Source of the DNA: UBA1447 sp002329225
Lineage (GTDB): Bacteria; Bacillota; Clostridia; Oscillospirales; Acutalibacteraceae
Direction: 5' to 3'
Length of the DNA: 64,000 nucleotides
Assembly (NCBI GenBank): GCA_050946835.1
Contig: JBMNVN010000001.1
Coordinates: 62,001 to 126,000 of the forward strand
Below the pieces are notes generated by a model. That model was not told where the DNA came from. It was given only the letters and a program-made list of their open reading frames with translations, and ran no database searches. Both the position numbers and the translations under genes were made by a program. How positions within the stretch are numbered: position 1 is the first letter of the stretch; every line of letters starts with the position of its first letter. Below are positions 16,533 to 25,979 of the stretch, piece by piece.

Positions 16533-17119
16533 TCGGCCTCACCTCCGTTCTTTAATGTTCGAGCTTTTATGAAAGTGCTGACGAGACCTATTACGGCCGC
16601 ACCCGCCAACACGATAAGGACATGGATATCAAAAACATGAACACAGACAAAGGCGGCGATAAGCACCAGCAGCGAAAGCAGACTTTTTTCTTTTGCTATT
16701 GCTTTAACTAAAGATATGACGGCGTCAATTAAAACGGCGGCAACCCCTAAGCGCATGCCGTACATAGTTGCCGCCACAACGGGGTGATTAATAAAGGCGG
16801 CATAGAGATAAGTTATTACCGACAAAACAATAAGCGGAGGAAGAACCGTCCCCAACACTGCGATAACGGCCCCCAATATGCCCGCCAGGCGAAAACCTAC
16901 TAAAATCGAGGTATTCACTGCAATAGGTCCGGGGGAAGACTGGGCGATTGCCACATAGTCGAGCATCTCTTCTTCTTCAATCCACTTAAGTTTTTCCACA
17001 AACTTTTTGCGCATAAGCGGAATTATCACGTAACCGCCGCCGAAAGTAAAAGCGCTCAAAGAAAAAGTGGAAAAGAAAAGTTCACGGTAAAATGCTTTTG
17101 TTTTTTTTATACGGAACAC
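16529..17119 (-). CDS. chrA: Chromate transporter family half-protein, subunit A
   Basis: The protein has 196 residues with motifs FTFGGGYVIIPLM and SSPGPIAVN and a hydrophobic pattern matching its neighbour, so the two make the inverted-topology pair usual for short-chain CHR transporters. The start is probably the GTG at 17119; no strong ribosome site precedes it, and an ATG just upstream is out of frame. With a sulfation module elsewhere in the window, an anion role is possible, but the sequence does not show one. Confidence 0.84.
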   Translation of the reverse strand: MFRIKKTKAFYRELFFSTFSLSAFTFGGGYVIIPLMRKKFVEKLKWIEEEEMLDYVAIAQSSPGPIAVNTSILVGFRLAGILGAVIAVLGTVLPPLIVLSVITYLYAAFINHPVVAATMYGMRLGVAAVLIDAVISLVKAIAKEKSLLSLLVLIAAFVCVHVFDIHVLIVLAGAAVIGLVSTFIKARTLKNGGEAE

Positions 17120-17187
17120 CTCTCAATCATGCCCGATATTATAGACCTTCTCCGCTATAAACGCAAATAAAAATGCAAGCGAACCGA

Positions 17188-17205
17188 CAAGCCCCTCAAG
17201 GCTTG
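17188..17205. promoter_or_regulatory. Inverted repeat overlapping the araB -35 region
   Basis: CAAGCC (17188-17193) and GGCTTG (17200-17205) form a short dyad that overlaps the -35 box. It is well placed to be the operator of an arabinose-responsive repressor, but no regulator gene lies nearby. Confidence 0.4.
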
Positions 17206-17231
17206 AATAAGCGCCGTTTTTCAATTATAAT
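17203..17231 (+). promoter_or_regulatory. Promoter of araBAD
   Basis: TTGAAT (17203-17208), a 17-nt spacer and TATAAT (17226-17231) lie 35 nt before the araB start. Confidence 0.72.
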
Positions 17232-17266
17232 TCCATTGAAAATAATTTAACAAAGGGGTGCTTTTT

Positions 17267-18925
17267 ATGAGCAAATATGCTATCGGTATCGATTTCGGCA
17301 CGCTTTCGGGTAGGGCTTTGCTGGTGGATGTTAAAACGGGCGAAGAACTTGCAACTTCGGTTTTGGATTACCCCCACGGGGTTATGGACACTGAACTCCC
17401 CTGCGGCAAGAAACTCCCTCAGGACTGGGCACTGCAATACCCCGGCGATTACCTTGATGTTCTGTCGGTTACCATCCCCGACGTTTTGGCGCAATCCGGA
17501 GTAAACCCCTCGGATGTTATAGGGGTGGGAATCGACTTTACCGCCTGCACAATTTTACCCACTTTGGCTGACGGCACTCCCCTGTGTTTTTTAGAGGAAT
17601 ATGAGTGCGAACCCCACGCTTATGTGAAGTTGTGGAAACACCATGCCGCTCAGCCCCACGCCAATAAGCTCAACGCAATAGCGGAGGAACGGGGCGAAAA
17701 GTGGCTTAATAATTATGGCGGCAAAATTTCCTCCGAATGGGCTATTCCCAAGGTCTGGCAACTGCTGGACGAGGCACCGGAGATATATGAGAAGATGGAC
17801 CGCTTTATTGAGGCGGCGGACTGGGTAGTATGGCAGCTTACGGGGGAGGAAACCCGCAACGCCTGCTGTGCCGGCTATAAGGCGCTTTGGAACAAGAACA
17901 CCGGCTTCCCATCCAATGAGTTTTTTAAAGCCTTGGATCCCCGCCTGGAAAATGTTATTGATGAGAAGTTCGGCAGAGATATACTCCCCTTGGGCGCTAA
18001 AGCCGGAGGAATTACTGCAAAAATGGCGGAAATGACCGGCCTTGACGAGGGCACGGCAGTGGCTGTGGGAGTTATTGACGCCCATATTTTTGTGCCCGCC
18101 GTCGGGATAAGCAAAGAGGGAGAAATGCTGGCGATTATGGGCACATCCACCTGCCATATGATGATGGGTACTGTGGAAAAGCAGGTACAGGGCATCTGCG
18201 GAGTCGTGGCCGACGGCATTATGCCGGGACTTTACGGATATGAAGCCGGTCAGGGTTGTGTGGGCGACCACTTTCAGTGGTTTATTGACAACTGCCTGCC
18301 CAAGGCCTATTTTAGCGAAGCTAAAGAAAAGGGAATGAATATCCACCGTCTGCTGCGCCAAAAGTGCGAGAGTAAGCGCCCGGGTGAAACGGGACTTGTT
18401 GCTCTGGATTGGTGGAACGGCAACCGTTCCGTTTTAGCGGATGCGGACTTGACGGGAATGCTGCTTGGCATGACCTTGCAAACCAAGCCCGAGGATATTT
18501 ACAGAGCCCTTATTGAGGCCACCGCATACGGCACCAGAATGATTATAGAAACCTTCGATGACTACGGCGTACCGGTGGAAAGCTTTTATGCCGCCGGAGG
18601 AATTGCCCAAAAAGACCCGATGATGATGCAAATTTATGCCGATGTAATAAATATGCCTATTAAACTCGCGGGCAGTGAACAGGGCGGGGCCTTGGGGAGC
18701 GCCATATTCGGCGCCTTTGCCGCCGGAAGCGCCGCGGGCGGATATGACAATATATTTGAGGCGGCAGAAGTTATGGGCAAGGTCAAGGATACCGTTTATA
18801 TACCTGACCCGGAAAATGCGGAAATCTATGACAAACTCTATGCCGAATACAAAATACTCCATGACTACTTCGGCAGAGGCGATAACGATGTAATGAAGCG
18901 GCTTAAAGCCATGAAACAGCAGTAA
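17267..18925 (+). CDS. araB: L-ribulokinase
   Basis: The ATG at 17267 is preceded by AAAGGGG; a GTG 9 nt earlier overlaps that site. The product has 552 residues, the usual AraB length. FGGY-kinase features are present: an N-terminal phosphate loop (IGIDFGTLSGR), the AraB-type GVGIDFTACT region, IDAHIFVPA, GTSTCHMMMG and the C-terminal GGIAQKDPMMMQIYADV block. It phosphorylates L-ribulose to L-ribulose-5-phosphate using ATP in the cytoplasm. It is the first gene of araB-araA-araD, behind its own promoter. Confidence 0.95.
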   Translation: MSKYAIGIDFGTLSGRALLVDVKTGEELATSVLDYPHGVMDTELPCGKKLPQDWALQYPGDYLDVLSVTIPDVLAQSGVNPSDVIGVGIDFTACTILPTLADGTPLCFLEEYECEPHAYVKLWKHHAAQPHANKLNAIAEERGEKWLNNYGGKISSEWAIPKVWQLLDEAPEIYEKMDRFIEAADWVVWQLTGEETRNACCAGYKALWNKNTGFPSNEFFKALDPRLENVIDEKFGRDILPLGAKAGGITAKMAEMTGLDEGTAVAVGVIDAHIFVPAVGISKEGEMLAIMGTSTCHMMMGTVEKQVQGICGVVADGIMPGLYGYEAGQGCVGDHFQWFIDNCLPKAYFSEAKEKGMNIHRLLRQKCESKRPGETGLVALDWWNGNRSVLADADLTGMLLGMTLQTKPEDIYRALIEATAYGTRMIIETFDDYGVPVESFYAAGGIAQKDPMMMQIYADVINMPIKLAGSEQGGALGSAIFGAFAAGSAAGGYDNIFEAAEVMGKVKDTVYIPDPENAEIYDKLYAEYKILHDYFGRGDNDVMKRLKAMKQQ

Positions 18926-18963
18926 AACTGCTGAATGACGACAGATTTGGAGGGCGTGATATT

Positions 18964-20436
18964 TTGAAAAAATATCTATTCTATTTTCTTGTAGGTTCCC
19001 AAAACCTTTACGGGGAAGAAACACTGCGCCAGGTAAACAAGAATGCGGAGATTATGGTAAAGGGATTTAATTCAAGCCCCGTTATCCCTTGTACGGTGCT
19101 TTTTAAACCCTGTCTTAAAACATCGGCCGAGGTTTATGCCGCAGTGGAGCAGGCCAACAATGACCCGAACTGTGCGGGCGTAATTTGTTGGATGCACACC
19201 TTTTCACCCTCAAAAATGTGGATTGCCGGACTTTCCGCCCTGAATAAGCCGTACCTGCATGTGGACACTCAGTTTAACCGGGACATTCCCTGGGACAGCA
19301 TCGATATGGACTTTATGAACCTGAATCAAAGCGCCCACGGAGACAGGGAACACGGTTATATTGCCGCACGGTTGGGGCTCAAACGCAAGGTCATAGCGGG
19401 CCACTGGCAAAATGAGGAATTTAACAGGGAGATAGGCAGTTGGATGAGGGCGGCGGTAGGAGCCGTCGAAAGCAAACGGCTTAAAATAATGAGAATCAGC
19501 GACAATATGCGGGAAGTGGCCGTTACCGAAGGCGATAAAATAGAAGCCCAAATTAAACTCGGCTGGCAGGTTGACCACTACGGCATTGGCGACCTTCTTG
19601 AAACCCTGAACGAGGTCACTGAAGAAGAAACAGACCGTAAAATGGACGAGTACCGCAGCTATTACACAATGGACACGGATAACATTGAGGCGGTGCGCTA
19701 CCAGGCAAAAATTCAGGTAGCCATTAAGAAGATGATGGATAAGGGCGGCTACGGGGCTTTCCACACCAACTTTGAGGATTTGCACGGACTAAAACAACTG
19801 CCGGGACTTGCAAGTCAGGACCTTTCGCGCTTAGGCTACGGCTTTGCCGCCGAAGGCGACTGGAAAACGGCGGGGCTCAGCCGCACAATGAAGCTCATGG
19901 CCGGAGGATTAAACGGCGGTACGGCCTTTATGGAGGACTATACCTACCATTTTGAGCCGGGCAACGAGATGATTTTAGGCGCACATATGTTGGAAGTCTG
20001 CCCCTGCCTTGCCGCGGAAAAGCCGAAAATTCAGGTGCATCCCTTGGGCATAGGCGGTAAAGAGCCGCCGGCACGGGCGGTATTCGAAGCCAAGACGGGG
20101 AAGGCTATTGTGGTTTCACTTGTGGATATGGGTAACCGTTTACGCATGATTGTTAACAAAATTGAATGTGTAAAACAGCCAAAAGCGATGCCCAAACTGC
20201 CGGTAGCCGGAGTTCTTTGGAAGCCGGAACCCAGCCTTAAGACCTCCGCCGAGGCCTGGATTTTAGCCGGAGGAGCCCACCATTCGGTACTGAGTTTTGA
20301 TATAAGCGCTGAACAGATGGCCGATTTTGCGGAAATGACCGGCATTGAATTTATTCTGATAGACGAAAAAACGGAAATCCCCGCCTTCAGACGGGAACTG
20401 TTTTACAATGACGTCGCCCGGAAGGTGATGGACTGA
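18964..20436 (+). CDS. araA: L-arabinose isomerase
   Basis: The start is TTG at 18964, with GGAGGG about 8 nt upstream; the nearby GTG is out of frame. The product has 490 residues, typical of AraA. Motifs include FLVGSQNLYGEE at the N-terminus, WMHTFSPSKMWI, FNRDIPWDSIDMDFMNLNQ (substrate pocket), and the metal-ligand region with HTNFEDLHGL and GNEMILGAHMLEVCP. It converts L-arabinose to L-ribulose and needs Mn2+. It lies 38 nt after araB and its stop overlaps the araD start. Confidence 0.96.
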   Translation: MKKYLFYFLVGSQNLYGEETLRQVNKNAEIMVKGFNSSPVIPCTVLFKPCLKTSAEVYAAVEQANNDPNCAGVICWMHTFSPSKMWIAGLSALNKPYLHVDTQFNRDIPWDSIDMDFMNLNQSAHGDREHGYIAARLGLKRKVIAGHWQNEEFNREIGSWMRAAVGAVESKRLKIMRISDNMREVAVTEGDKIEAQIKLGWQVDHYGIGDLLETLNEVTEEETDRKMDEYRSYYTMDTDNIEAVRYQAKIQVAIKKMMDKGGYGAFHTNFEDLHGLKQLPGLASQDLSRLGYGFAAEGDWKTAGLSRTMKLMAGGLNGGTAFMEDYTYHFEPGNEMILGAHMLEVCPCLAAEKPKIQVHPLGIGGKEPPARAVFEAKTGKAIVVSLVDMGNRLRMIVNKIECVKQPKAMPKLPVAGVLWKPEPSLKTSAEAWILAGGAHHSVLSFDISAEQMADFAEMTGIEFILIDEKTEIPAFRRELFYNDVARKVMD

Positions 20437-21134
20437 TGCTGGAAGAACTCAAAGAGAAGGTCTGCCTTGCCAACAAAAAACTTGCGGAGTACTCCCTTGT
20501 CGCCTTTACCTGGGGGAACGTTTCGGGCATTGACAGGGAGAAAGGCTTAATCGTTATTAAACCTTCCGGTGTGCCTTATGACGAATTGAGCGCCAATGAC
20601 ATGGTCGTACTCGATTTGCAGGGCAAAAAAGTACAGGGGGATAAAAAACCTTCCGTTGACACCGCGACGCACATTGTACTTTACAGGGCTTTTGAAAACA
20701 TAGGCGGCATCGCACATACGCACTCAAAATGGGCAACGATTTGGGCGCAGGCTTGTAAAGCTATTCCCCCTTACGGCACAACTCATGCGGATTTTGCACA
20801 CGGTTGCATACCCTGTACCGAAAAACTCACAAAAGATGAAGTCAGCTCGGAATATGAAAAAAATACCGGCGAAGTTATCGCCCGGTATTTTATTGAAAAC
20901 AAACTTGACCCTTTGGCAATCCCCGCCGTACTTGCAGCAGGACACGGGCCATTCACTTGGGGAACCGATTGTTTTGAAGCAGCGGATAACGCCGCCGTTT
21001 TGGAAGAAATTGCCATGACCGCCTGGCACACTCGGGTTTTGGCACCTGAGGCTTTACCGGTTGACGATTATTTGCTGGATAAGCATTACTACCGTAAACA
21101 CGGCCCGGGGGCAAGCTACGGACAAAAGAAATAA
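20436..21134 (+). CDS. araD: L-ribulose-5-phosphate 4-epimerase
   Basis: The protein has 232 residues in the class II aldolase/epimerase fold. Zinc-ligand histidines lie in AHTHSKWATIW (HxH, near residue 95) and in the later AGHGPFTWG loop. It converts L-ribulose-5-phosphate to D-xylulose-5-phosphate, completing entry of arabinose into the pentose phosphate pathway. The start ATG shares one base with the araA stop (TGATG). The product of the GH43 gene nearby could supply the arabinose. Confidence 0.95.
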   Translation: MLEELKEKVCLANKKLAEYSLVAFTWGNVSGIDREKGLIVIKPSGVPYDELSANDMVVLDLQGKKVQGDKKPSVDTATHIVLYRAFENIGGIAHTHSKWATIWAQACKAIPPYGTTHADFAHGCIPCTEKLTKDEVSSEYEKNTGEVIARYFIENKLDPLAIPAVLAAGHGPFTWGTDCFEAADNAAVLEEIAMTAWHTRVLAPEALPVDDYLLDKHYYRKHGPGASYGQKK

Positions 21135-21148
21135 TCTGCCGAATACTA

Positions 21149-23059
21149 TTATTCCCCGTCAAACTCTTCCAGACGGGAGTGCAAGTCTTCCCACTCTTCC
21201 AAAAGTTTTTCCTGTTCTAAACGCAGGGAATCCATTTTTTGAGTGAGTTCCAATACCTTTTCGTAATCCGCCGCTACTTCGGGCCGTTCCAAGGTCTGCT
21301 GCATTGCGGCGGATTCTTTTTCAAGTTCTTCTATCTTCTCTTCACAGCGCCTTATTTGTCCTTTAAGCCTGCGCTGCTCGCTTTCCCTTTCTTTGCGTTG
21401 GCGGTAGTCGCTTTTAGGCTTAACCGGAGCGGTTTTCTCTTCTGCGGCGGGCTTACGGACTTTTTCAATATAATCATCGTAATTACCGGCATAACTCTGC
21501 ATACCGTCGGAGGTCATATATAAGACCCTTGCGGCAAGCTTATTTATAAAATAGCGGTCGTGGGACACCACAAGCATTGTACCGTCAAAACTCAAAAGAG
21601 CCTCTTCCAAGACTTCACGGGAGTTAATATCCAAATGATTAGTCGGTTCATCCAAAATTAAAAAGTTGGCTCCCGTAAGCATAAGTTTAAGCAGGGCGGC
21701 TCTGGCTCTCTCACCTCCGCTGAGGGACTTTATCTTTTTTCCCACCTCGTCGCCTTTAAAAAGAAACGCCGCCAAGGCATTCCTAACCCGGGTTGCGGTC
21801 AGGTGTTTGTTCTCATCCCAAATCTCGTCCAGCAAAGTATTCTCAAGACCTAAGTCGGCAAGGTTTTGGTCAAAAAAGCCCGTCTGCACATTGGCGCCGA
21901 GAGTAAACACACCGGCATCAGCGGAAGTCTGACCGTTAATAATCCTTAAAAGGGTCGTTTTACCGCAGCCGTTGGGCCCTAAAAGAAACACTCTTTCCCC
22001 TCGTCTGAGGCTAAATGAGGCATCGGTGAAGAGAGGATTGCCGCCATATGATTTGGACAGACCCTCCACGGAGAGAACCTCTTTACCGCTGAGTTTTGCC
22101 GCCTTAAACTCAAAGCGCATGGTTTCGGTTTCTTTGTCCGGTTCTACGAGCCGGGCTATTTTTTTATCCAGCATTTTCTGTTTGCTTTCGGCAGCTATAA
22201 TGTTTCTTTCCCTGTTCCAGCGCCGTTGCTGCTCAATGATGCCCTCAATGCGGTGAATTTCTTTCATCTGATTGGCATAATGACGGCGGGTGATTTCGTC
22301 CCTCTCACGCTTAAGGTGCAGATGGGCGGTGTAATTGCCCGGCCAAAGTTCTATGCGCTGATTTTCAATTGTCAAAGTTTTTTCGGTAACCCTGTCCAAA
22401 AAATACCTGTCGTGGGAAATAATGACAGCGGCTCCGTGAAAATCCCGCAGAAAATCTTCCAGCCATTCCACGCTTTCTATATCCAGATGGTTGGTGGGTT
22501 CGTCCAAAAGCAAAAGGTCGGGTTTGCTCAGCAACAACTTTGCCAAGCTCAGTTTGGAAAGCTGACCGCCGCTTAATTGGGCGCAGGTTAAGTTAAAGTC
22601 GTCTTCGGAAAAACTCAGCCCCAAAAGAGCCGACGAAGTTCTGCTCCGATAGGTCAGCCCCTCTTTACGCTCAAATTCTTCCTGCAAAAAATGCTGGCGG
22701 TCAATAAGCGCCTTAAGGTCCCCATTACCGGAATGTATCTTGTCGGCAATTTCTTCCAACTCCCGCTCAATAGCCATAAGGGGCGCAAAAACACTCAGCG
22801 CATCGTCATAAACTTCAGTCTGTGACCCTGCGCTGACATGCTGCTTCATATAACCAAGGACAAGATGCCTTGATTTTGTTATTACGCCCTCAACGGGCTC
22901 CAGTTCCCCTGTAATGAGGCGAAAAAGCGTGGTCTTGCCGGTACCGTTGGCACCCACCAGCCCGATTCTGACCTTTTCGTCTATTTCAAAATCGGCGTTT
23001 TCGAACAGAGTTCTGTCGCCGAACATCATTTTTAAGTTATGGGCGCTTACAGCCGGCAT
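21149..23059 (-). CDS. ABC-F family ATPase (ribosome-associated type)
   Basis: The protein has 636 residues and no membrane segments. It has two ABC domains: Walker A GANGTGKTT near residue 35 and GPNGCGKTT near 360, with signatures LSGGQLSK and LSGGERAR and Walker B LLLDEPTNHLD and LILDEPTNHLD. They are joined by a charged linker of about 80 residues and followed by a C-terminal coiled coil (about 540-630) as in Uup/YdiF-type proteins. ABC-F proteins act on translating ribosomes; some give antibiotic resistance. The linker is not obviously of the resistance type, so a housekeeping role is more likely. It is 3 nt downstream of manA, so they share a transcript. Confidence 0.92.
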   Translation of the reverse strand: MPAVSAHNLKMMFGDRTLFENADFEIDEKVRIGLVGANGTGKTTLFRLITGELEPVEGVITKSRHLVLGYMKQHVSAGSQTEVYDDALSVFAPLMAIERELEEIADKIHSGNGDLKALIDRQHFLQEEFERKEGLTYRSRTSSALLGLSFSEDDFNLTCAQLSGGQLSKLSLAKLLLSKPDLLLLDEPTNHLDIESVEWLEDFLRDFHGAAVIISHDRYFLDRVTEKTLTIENQRIELWPGNYTAHLHLKRERDEITRRHYANQMKEIHRIEGIIEQQRRWNRERNIIAAESKQKMLDKKIARLVEPDKETETMRFEFKAAKLSGKEVLSVEGLSKSYGGNPLFTDASFSLRRGERVFLLGPNGCGKTTLLRIINGQTSADAGVFTLGANVQTGFFDQNLADLGLENTLLDEIWDENKHLTATRVRNALAAFLFKGDEVGKKIKSLSGGERARAALLKLMLTGANFLILDEPTNHLDINSREVLEEALLSFDGTMLVVSHDRYFINKLAARVLYMTSDGMQSYAGNYDDYIEKVRKPAAEEKTAPVKPKSDYRQRKERESEQRRLKGQIRRCEEKIEELEKESAAMQQTLERPEVAADYEKVLELTQKMDSLRLEQEKLLEEWEDLHSRLEEFDGE

Positions 23060-23062
23060 GAT

Positions 23063-24025
23063 TTACATTCTCGTTTCCAACAGTTTCAATCGGCCTTTGA
23101 GGTTAAACTCCCCGCAACCGGCAGGCAAAAAGATGCTCTCTCCTTTTTTGAAAGTCAAAGTCCGCCCGGCGCAGCCGAGTTTGCCCTCCCCTTCCAAAGC
23201 TAAAAAGGATACAAAACTCCTTTCATCCGCATGTCCATTTGCTTCGCCGTCAACATCCAATACGAAAGCTGAAAAATAAGCGGACTCGGTAAGTTTAGTA
23301 CGAAGGGCGCCCTCACCCACAGGCTCGGGTTCCCCGGGCAAAACCGTATGGGTATAAGGTTCCAACTTGGTAACCTCCACGGCGTCGTCCACCCTGAGGG
23401 GGCGGAGTTTGCCGTTTTCCAGCCGATTGTAATCAAACACCCGGTATGTAGTGGCGGAATTTTGCTGAACTTCCGCTAACAGAACACCGGAACATATGGC
23501 GTGGAGAGTACCCGCTTCAATAAAAAAGAAATCGCCTTTTTTAACGTCAAACTTCTGAACATAGTCGGTAAGATTTCCGTTTTTAATGGAGTCGATAAAG
23601 TCGTTCCTGCTGAGTTTTTCTTTAAAACCGATTATGAGCTGAGCGCCTTCAACGGCATCCAGAATATACCAGCACTCGGTTTTGCCGTCACCCTCGCCGA
23701 TGTACTTGGCGTATTCATCGGTAGGGTGAACCTGCACGGAAAGATCCCGGGCGGCATCTATAAACTTAATTAAAACGGGGAACTTATCAAGGGCGGCACA
23801 ACCTGCGCCGCAAATGAGTTGGTCGGCCTCGAACAATTCCAGCAGCGTTTTACCGGCATATTCGCCGTTTTCCACCACACTGAGGCCCTCCGGGGTACAG
23901 GACAGCATCCACGCTTCCGCAGCGTTTGCTTTGTCCGTTTCTATGCCGTATTCATCTATAAGCCGCCTGCCTCCCCAAATGTTTTGAAAAACAGCGGCTT
24001 TGAGCTTCATGGGATATTTAACCAC
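23063..24025 (-). CDS. manA: Mannose-6-phosphate isomerase, class I
   Basis: The GTG at 24025 is chosen as start because GGAGGGGG lies 6 nt upstream; the first ATG is 15 nt further in. The product has about 320 residues. Zinc ligands are visible in SVQVHPTDEYA (Q and H), KTECWYIL (E) and AGTLHAI (H). The catalytic region TTYRVFDYNR follows, and the C-terminal cupin is short, as in Firmicute enzymes. It interconverts mannose-6-phosphate and fructose-6-phosphate, for mannose catabolism or for GDP-mannose supply. It is co-transcribed with the ABC-F gene, with no clear functional link. Confidence 0.92.
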   Translation of the reverse strand: MVKYPMKLKAAVFQNIWGGRRLIDEYGIETDKANAAEAWMLSCTPEGLSVVENGEYAGKTLLELFEADQLICGAGCAALDKFPVLIKFIDAARDLSVQVHPTDEYAKYIGEGDGKTECWYILDAVEGAQLIIGFKEKLSRNDFIDSIKNGNLTDYVQKFDVKKGDFFFIEAGTLHAICSGVLLAEVQQNSATTYRVFDYNRLENGKLRPLRVDDAVEVTKLEPYTHTVLPGEPEPVGEGALRTKLTESAYFSAFVLDVDGEANGHADERSFVSFLALEGEGKLGCAGRTLTFKKGESIFLPAGCGEFNLKGRLKLLETRM

Positions 24026-24384
24026 GGCAAGCCCCCTCCTTTCCCACAGCGGTTTTAATGCAGAATATTTCGGGTGCATTTTAACACAATTCGGCTGAAT
24101 ATACAAACACGGAGTGTCTTAAAAAGGCGAAGCGAGTATGTTTCAGTGATTACAAATAGATATCCTTTTTAGGGAACTTTCGTGCGAAAAACAATACAAA
24201 AAGTTCCCTATTTTGCAAGCAGCGATTCCGGTGAAATGATTATTATTTAGCCGATGGTGATTGTATTGAGAATATTGAGAAAAAGATTAACCCCCGCCTA
24301 CAAAGAGGCGGGAGCGGTTTCAGTTGTAAGCTAAAGCAATGTGTATCAACAATTCATTTGTTTTTTAGTGTGCGGTTGCCAGTT
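24026..24384. other. 359-nt intergenic region between manA and the GH43 gene
   Basis: It contains the manA promoter (24078-24106), a perfect inverted repeat with 11-nt arms (TAGGGAACTTT 24170-24180 and its complement 24200-24210, 19-nt loop), and a GC-rich hairpin (CCCGCCT 24293-24299 / AGGCGGG 24306-24312) that could terminate the GH43 transcript because TTAATCTTTTTC follows on the minus strand. No coding sequence is seen. Confidence 0.6.
24078..24106 (-). promoter_or_regulatory. Promoter of manA and the ABC-F gene
   Basis: On the minus strand TTGTAT (24106-24101), a 17-nt spacer and TAAAAT (24083-24078) precede the manA start by about 50 nt. Confidence 0.6.
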
Positions 24385-25419
24385 TTACACAGGGAAGTTA
24401 AATGTTCCGCTCGGCTTTTCAAATATCGGCACACCGCCGATAAAATTGATTTTTTGTATATGAGTGGCGCGCGGGCTGTCATTCAGGCTCGGTGTCTTCG
24501 ATGCGTGGTAGACCATGTAGACGCCGTCATCTACATACACAAAACTGCAGTGGCCGGTATTATAGATATTTTCAACCGGATTTTTTGCGAAGACCGGTAT
24601 CGGTGACTTACACCAGTTCCATTTTTTCAGCGGATTACCGCCGCTGAAGCTCAGCAGCCCAAGGCAGTAGTTGCCCGATGTGAAGCCGCTTGCAGAGTAA
24701 GCAATCCATGTGCCGCCGCCGTGCTGCAAAACAGCGGGACCTTCGTTGACCCGCCAGCCCTTCCTTTCCCATGAGTATATCGGACTTGACAGTTTTTGAA
24801 CGGCAGAGCACGGTTTGACGGTATACGGGTTATCCATCTCCGTAATATAAATGCACTGGTATGCACAGTCAACATAACCGGAGAAGATGAAATACAGCTT
24901 ACCGTTCAGCTGCATAAAGGTTCCGTCGATATTATTCAAACCGGCAGGTGCAAGCCTGCCTTTAAACTCATAATCACCGAATATGTCATCGGTCACGCTT
25001 TCCAGCACAAAGCCGTACCGATACCAGTCGTTGTTATCGTTATAACCTGAAGCCAACGGCATAGCGCCTTTTTCCACCTTATTTTTGTCAAACAGCGCAG
25101 AGGCAATGATGTACCATTTGCTGTTAATTTGATGAATTTCCGGCGCCCAAATATCACCGACGATATCATTGCGTCCCGCCGTATAGACCGTTTTTCTTTC
25201 AATTTCCTCCGTATTGCAGAACGAGGTAATATGACGTATTACAATACCGTTCCCGGTAGTGTAGGTATAATAAAACTGTCCGTTATCGTTTGCGATATAC
25301 GGGTCGCCGCCGTTGTAGCGGTCAATCGGATTATCCTGCCCGTTGGAAGGTGACGCCTGCGGGATAAGCATTACCAGACTTGTAAAAAACAGGACAATCA
25401 TTTTAAAAAGCCTAAGCAT
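24385..25419 (-). CDS. Secreted glycoside hydrolase family 43 enzyme
   Basis: The protein has 344 residues with a signal peptide (residues 1-27, hydrophobic core then PQASPS). The five-bladed propeller signature is present: GGDPYI with the general-base aspartate (about residue 39), IWAPEIH, NIDGTFM with the pKa-modulating aspartate (about 164), NEGPAVL with the general-acid glutamate (about 225) and HCSFV. GH43 enzymes are mostly alpha-L-arabinofuranosidases, arabinanases or beta-xylosidases. Two genes away lies araBAD, so release of arabinose from arabinan or arabinoxylan is the best guess. RBS GGAGGAG precedes the ATG. It seems to have its own transcript. Confidence 0.88.
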   Translation of the reverse strand: MLRLFKMIVLFFTSLVMLIPQASPSNGQDNPIDRYNGGDPYIANDNGQFYYTYTTGNGIVIRHITSFCNTEEIERKTVYTAGRNDIVGDIWAPEIHQINSKWYIIASALFDKNKVEKGAMPLASGYNDNNDWYRYGFVLESVTDDIFGDYEFKGRLAPAGLNNIDGTFMQLNGKLYFIFSGYVDCAYQCIYITEMDNPYTVKPCSAVQKLSSPIYSWERKGWRVNEGPAVLQHGGGTWIAYSASGFTSGNYCLGLLSFSGGNPLKKWNWCKSPIPVFAKNPVENIYNTGHCSFVYVDDGVYMVYHASKTPSLNDSPRATHIQKINFIGGVPIFEKPSGTFNFPV

Positions 25420-25580
25420 TGGTTTTTCTCCTCCCCGTCGGTTTTATCTTCATTCAGTAATAATTCGCAAATTCGCAAATCCGCACCGCTTTGCCAAGCT
25501 ATCTGTGTTACGGTGAGAATAGTTTGCACGGTCATAGAGGTTAATGTGTTTATCGCTTAACATATATTATGTTATCAACA

Positions 25581-25609
25581 ATTGTATCATTTAAAACATA
25601 TTTAAACAA
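25581..25609 (-). promoter_or_regulatory. Possible promoter of the GH43 gene
   Basis: On the minus strand TTGTTT (25609-25604), a 17-nt spacer and TACAAT (25586-25581). The -35 box is weak, and other AT-rich matches exist nearby. Confidence 0.4.
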
Positions 25610-25672
25610 TGAAACAAAGAGAATAATAATTAATATAGCAAAACACCAAAGCGGGTTAGGCTATAAAAAGCA

Positions 25673-25705
25673 ACAACCCCCGCCTCAAAAAAAAGGCGGG
25701 GTTGT
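25673..25705 (-). terminator. Terminator of tRNA-Val
   Basis: A strong hairpin (CAACCCCCGCC with GGCGGGGTTG, one bulged C, A-rich loop) starts about 20 nt after the tRNA 3' end on the minus strand. It is followed by GCTTTTTAT. Confidence 0.8.
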
Positions 25706-25726
25706 GCATCGACTCAAATTGTTGAT

Positions 25727-25802
25727 TGGTGGACGTTAACGGACTTGAACCGCTGACCCTTCGCACGTCAAGCGAATGCTCTACCAGCTGAGCTAAACGT
25801 CC
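25727..25802 (-). tRNA. tRNA-Val (anticodon GAC)
   Basis: The 76-nt cloverleaf folds completely: acceptor GGACGTT / AACGTCC, D-arm GCTCAGCTGGTAGAGC, anticodon stem TTCGC / GCGAA with loop TTGACGT, a 5-nt variable loop and T-arm with TTCAAGT. Discriminator A and an encoded CCA end (25727-25729) are present. The anticodon GAC is at 25767-25769 (complement). Confidence 0.95.
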
Positions 25803-25923
25803 CTGTAATGCTCACGGTCTGTCCGTGTGCAGATGAAAGTATAAACGATTAGTTCAATAAATGCAACCATTTATTGAGCATTTTAAAAAAAATCGGCAAA
25901 CCGTCAACCCTAACCCGTTAAAG

Positions 25924-25966
25924 AAAACTCCCCCCGGTAATGCGAGGGAAGTTTTGCTTTTTTTCG
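25924..25966. terminator. Intrinsic terminator between tRNA-Val and a Gfo/Idh gene
   Basis: An imperfect hairpin (AAAACT 25924-25929 / AGTTTT 25950-25955, with a C-rich / G-rich inner stem) is followed on the plus strand by GCTTTTTTT and on the minus strand by TTTTCTTT. It most likely ends the Gfo/Idh transcript that stops at 25980. Confidence 0.55.
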
Positions 25967-25979
25967 TTTGTTATTTCTA

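Larger units (their letters stand above)
25420..25726 (-). other. 307-nt region upstream of the GH43 gene
   Basis: An AT-rich gap that holds a possible GH43 promoter (25581-25609) with a leader of about 155 nt, and the terminator of the tRNA gene (25673-25705). A short direct repeat (AATTCGCAAAT, 25463-25480) lies within the leader. No gene is visible. Confidence 0.5.
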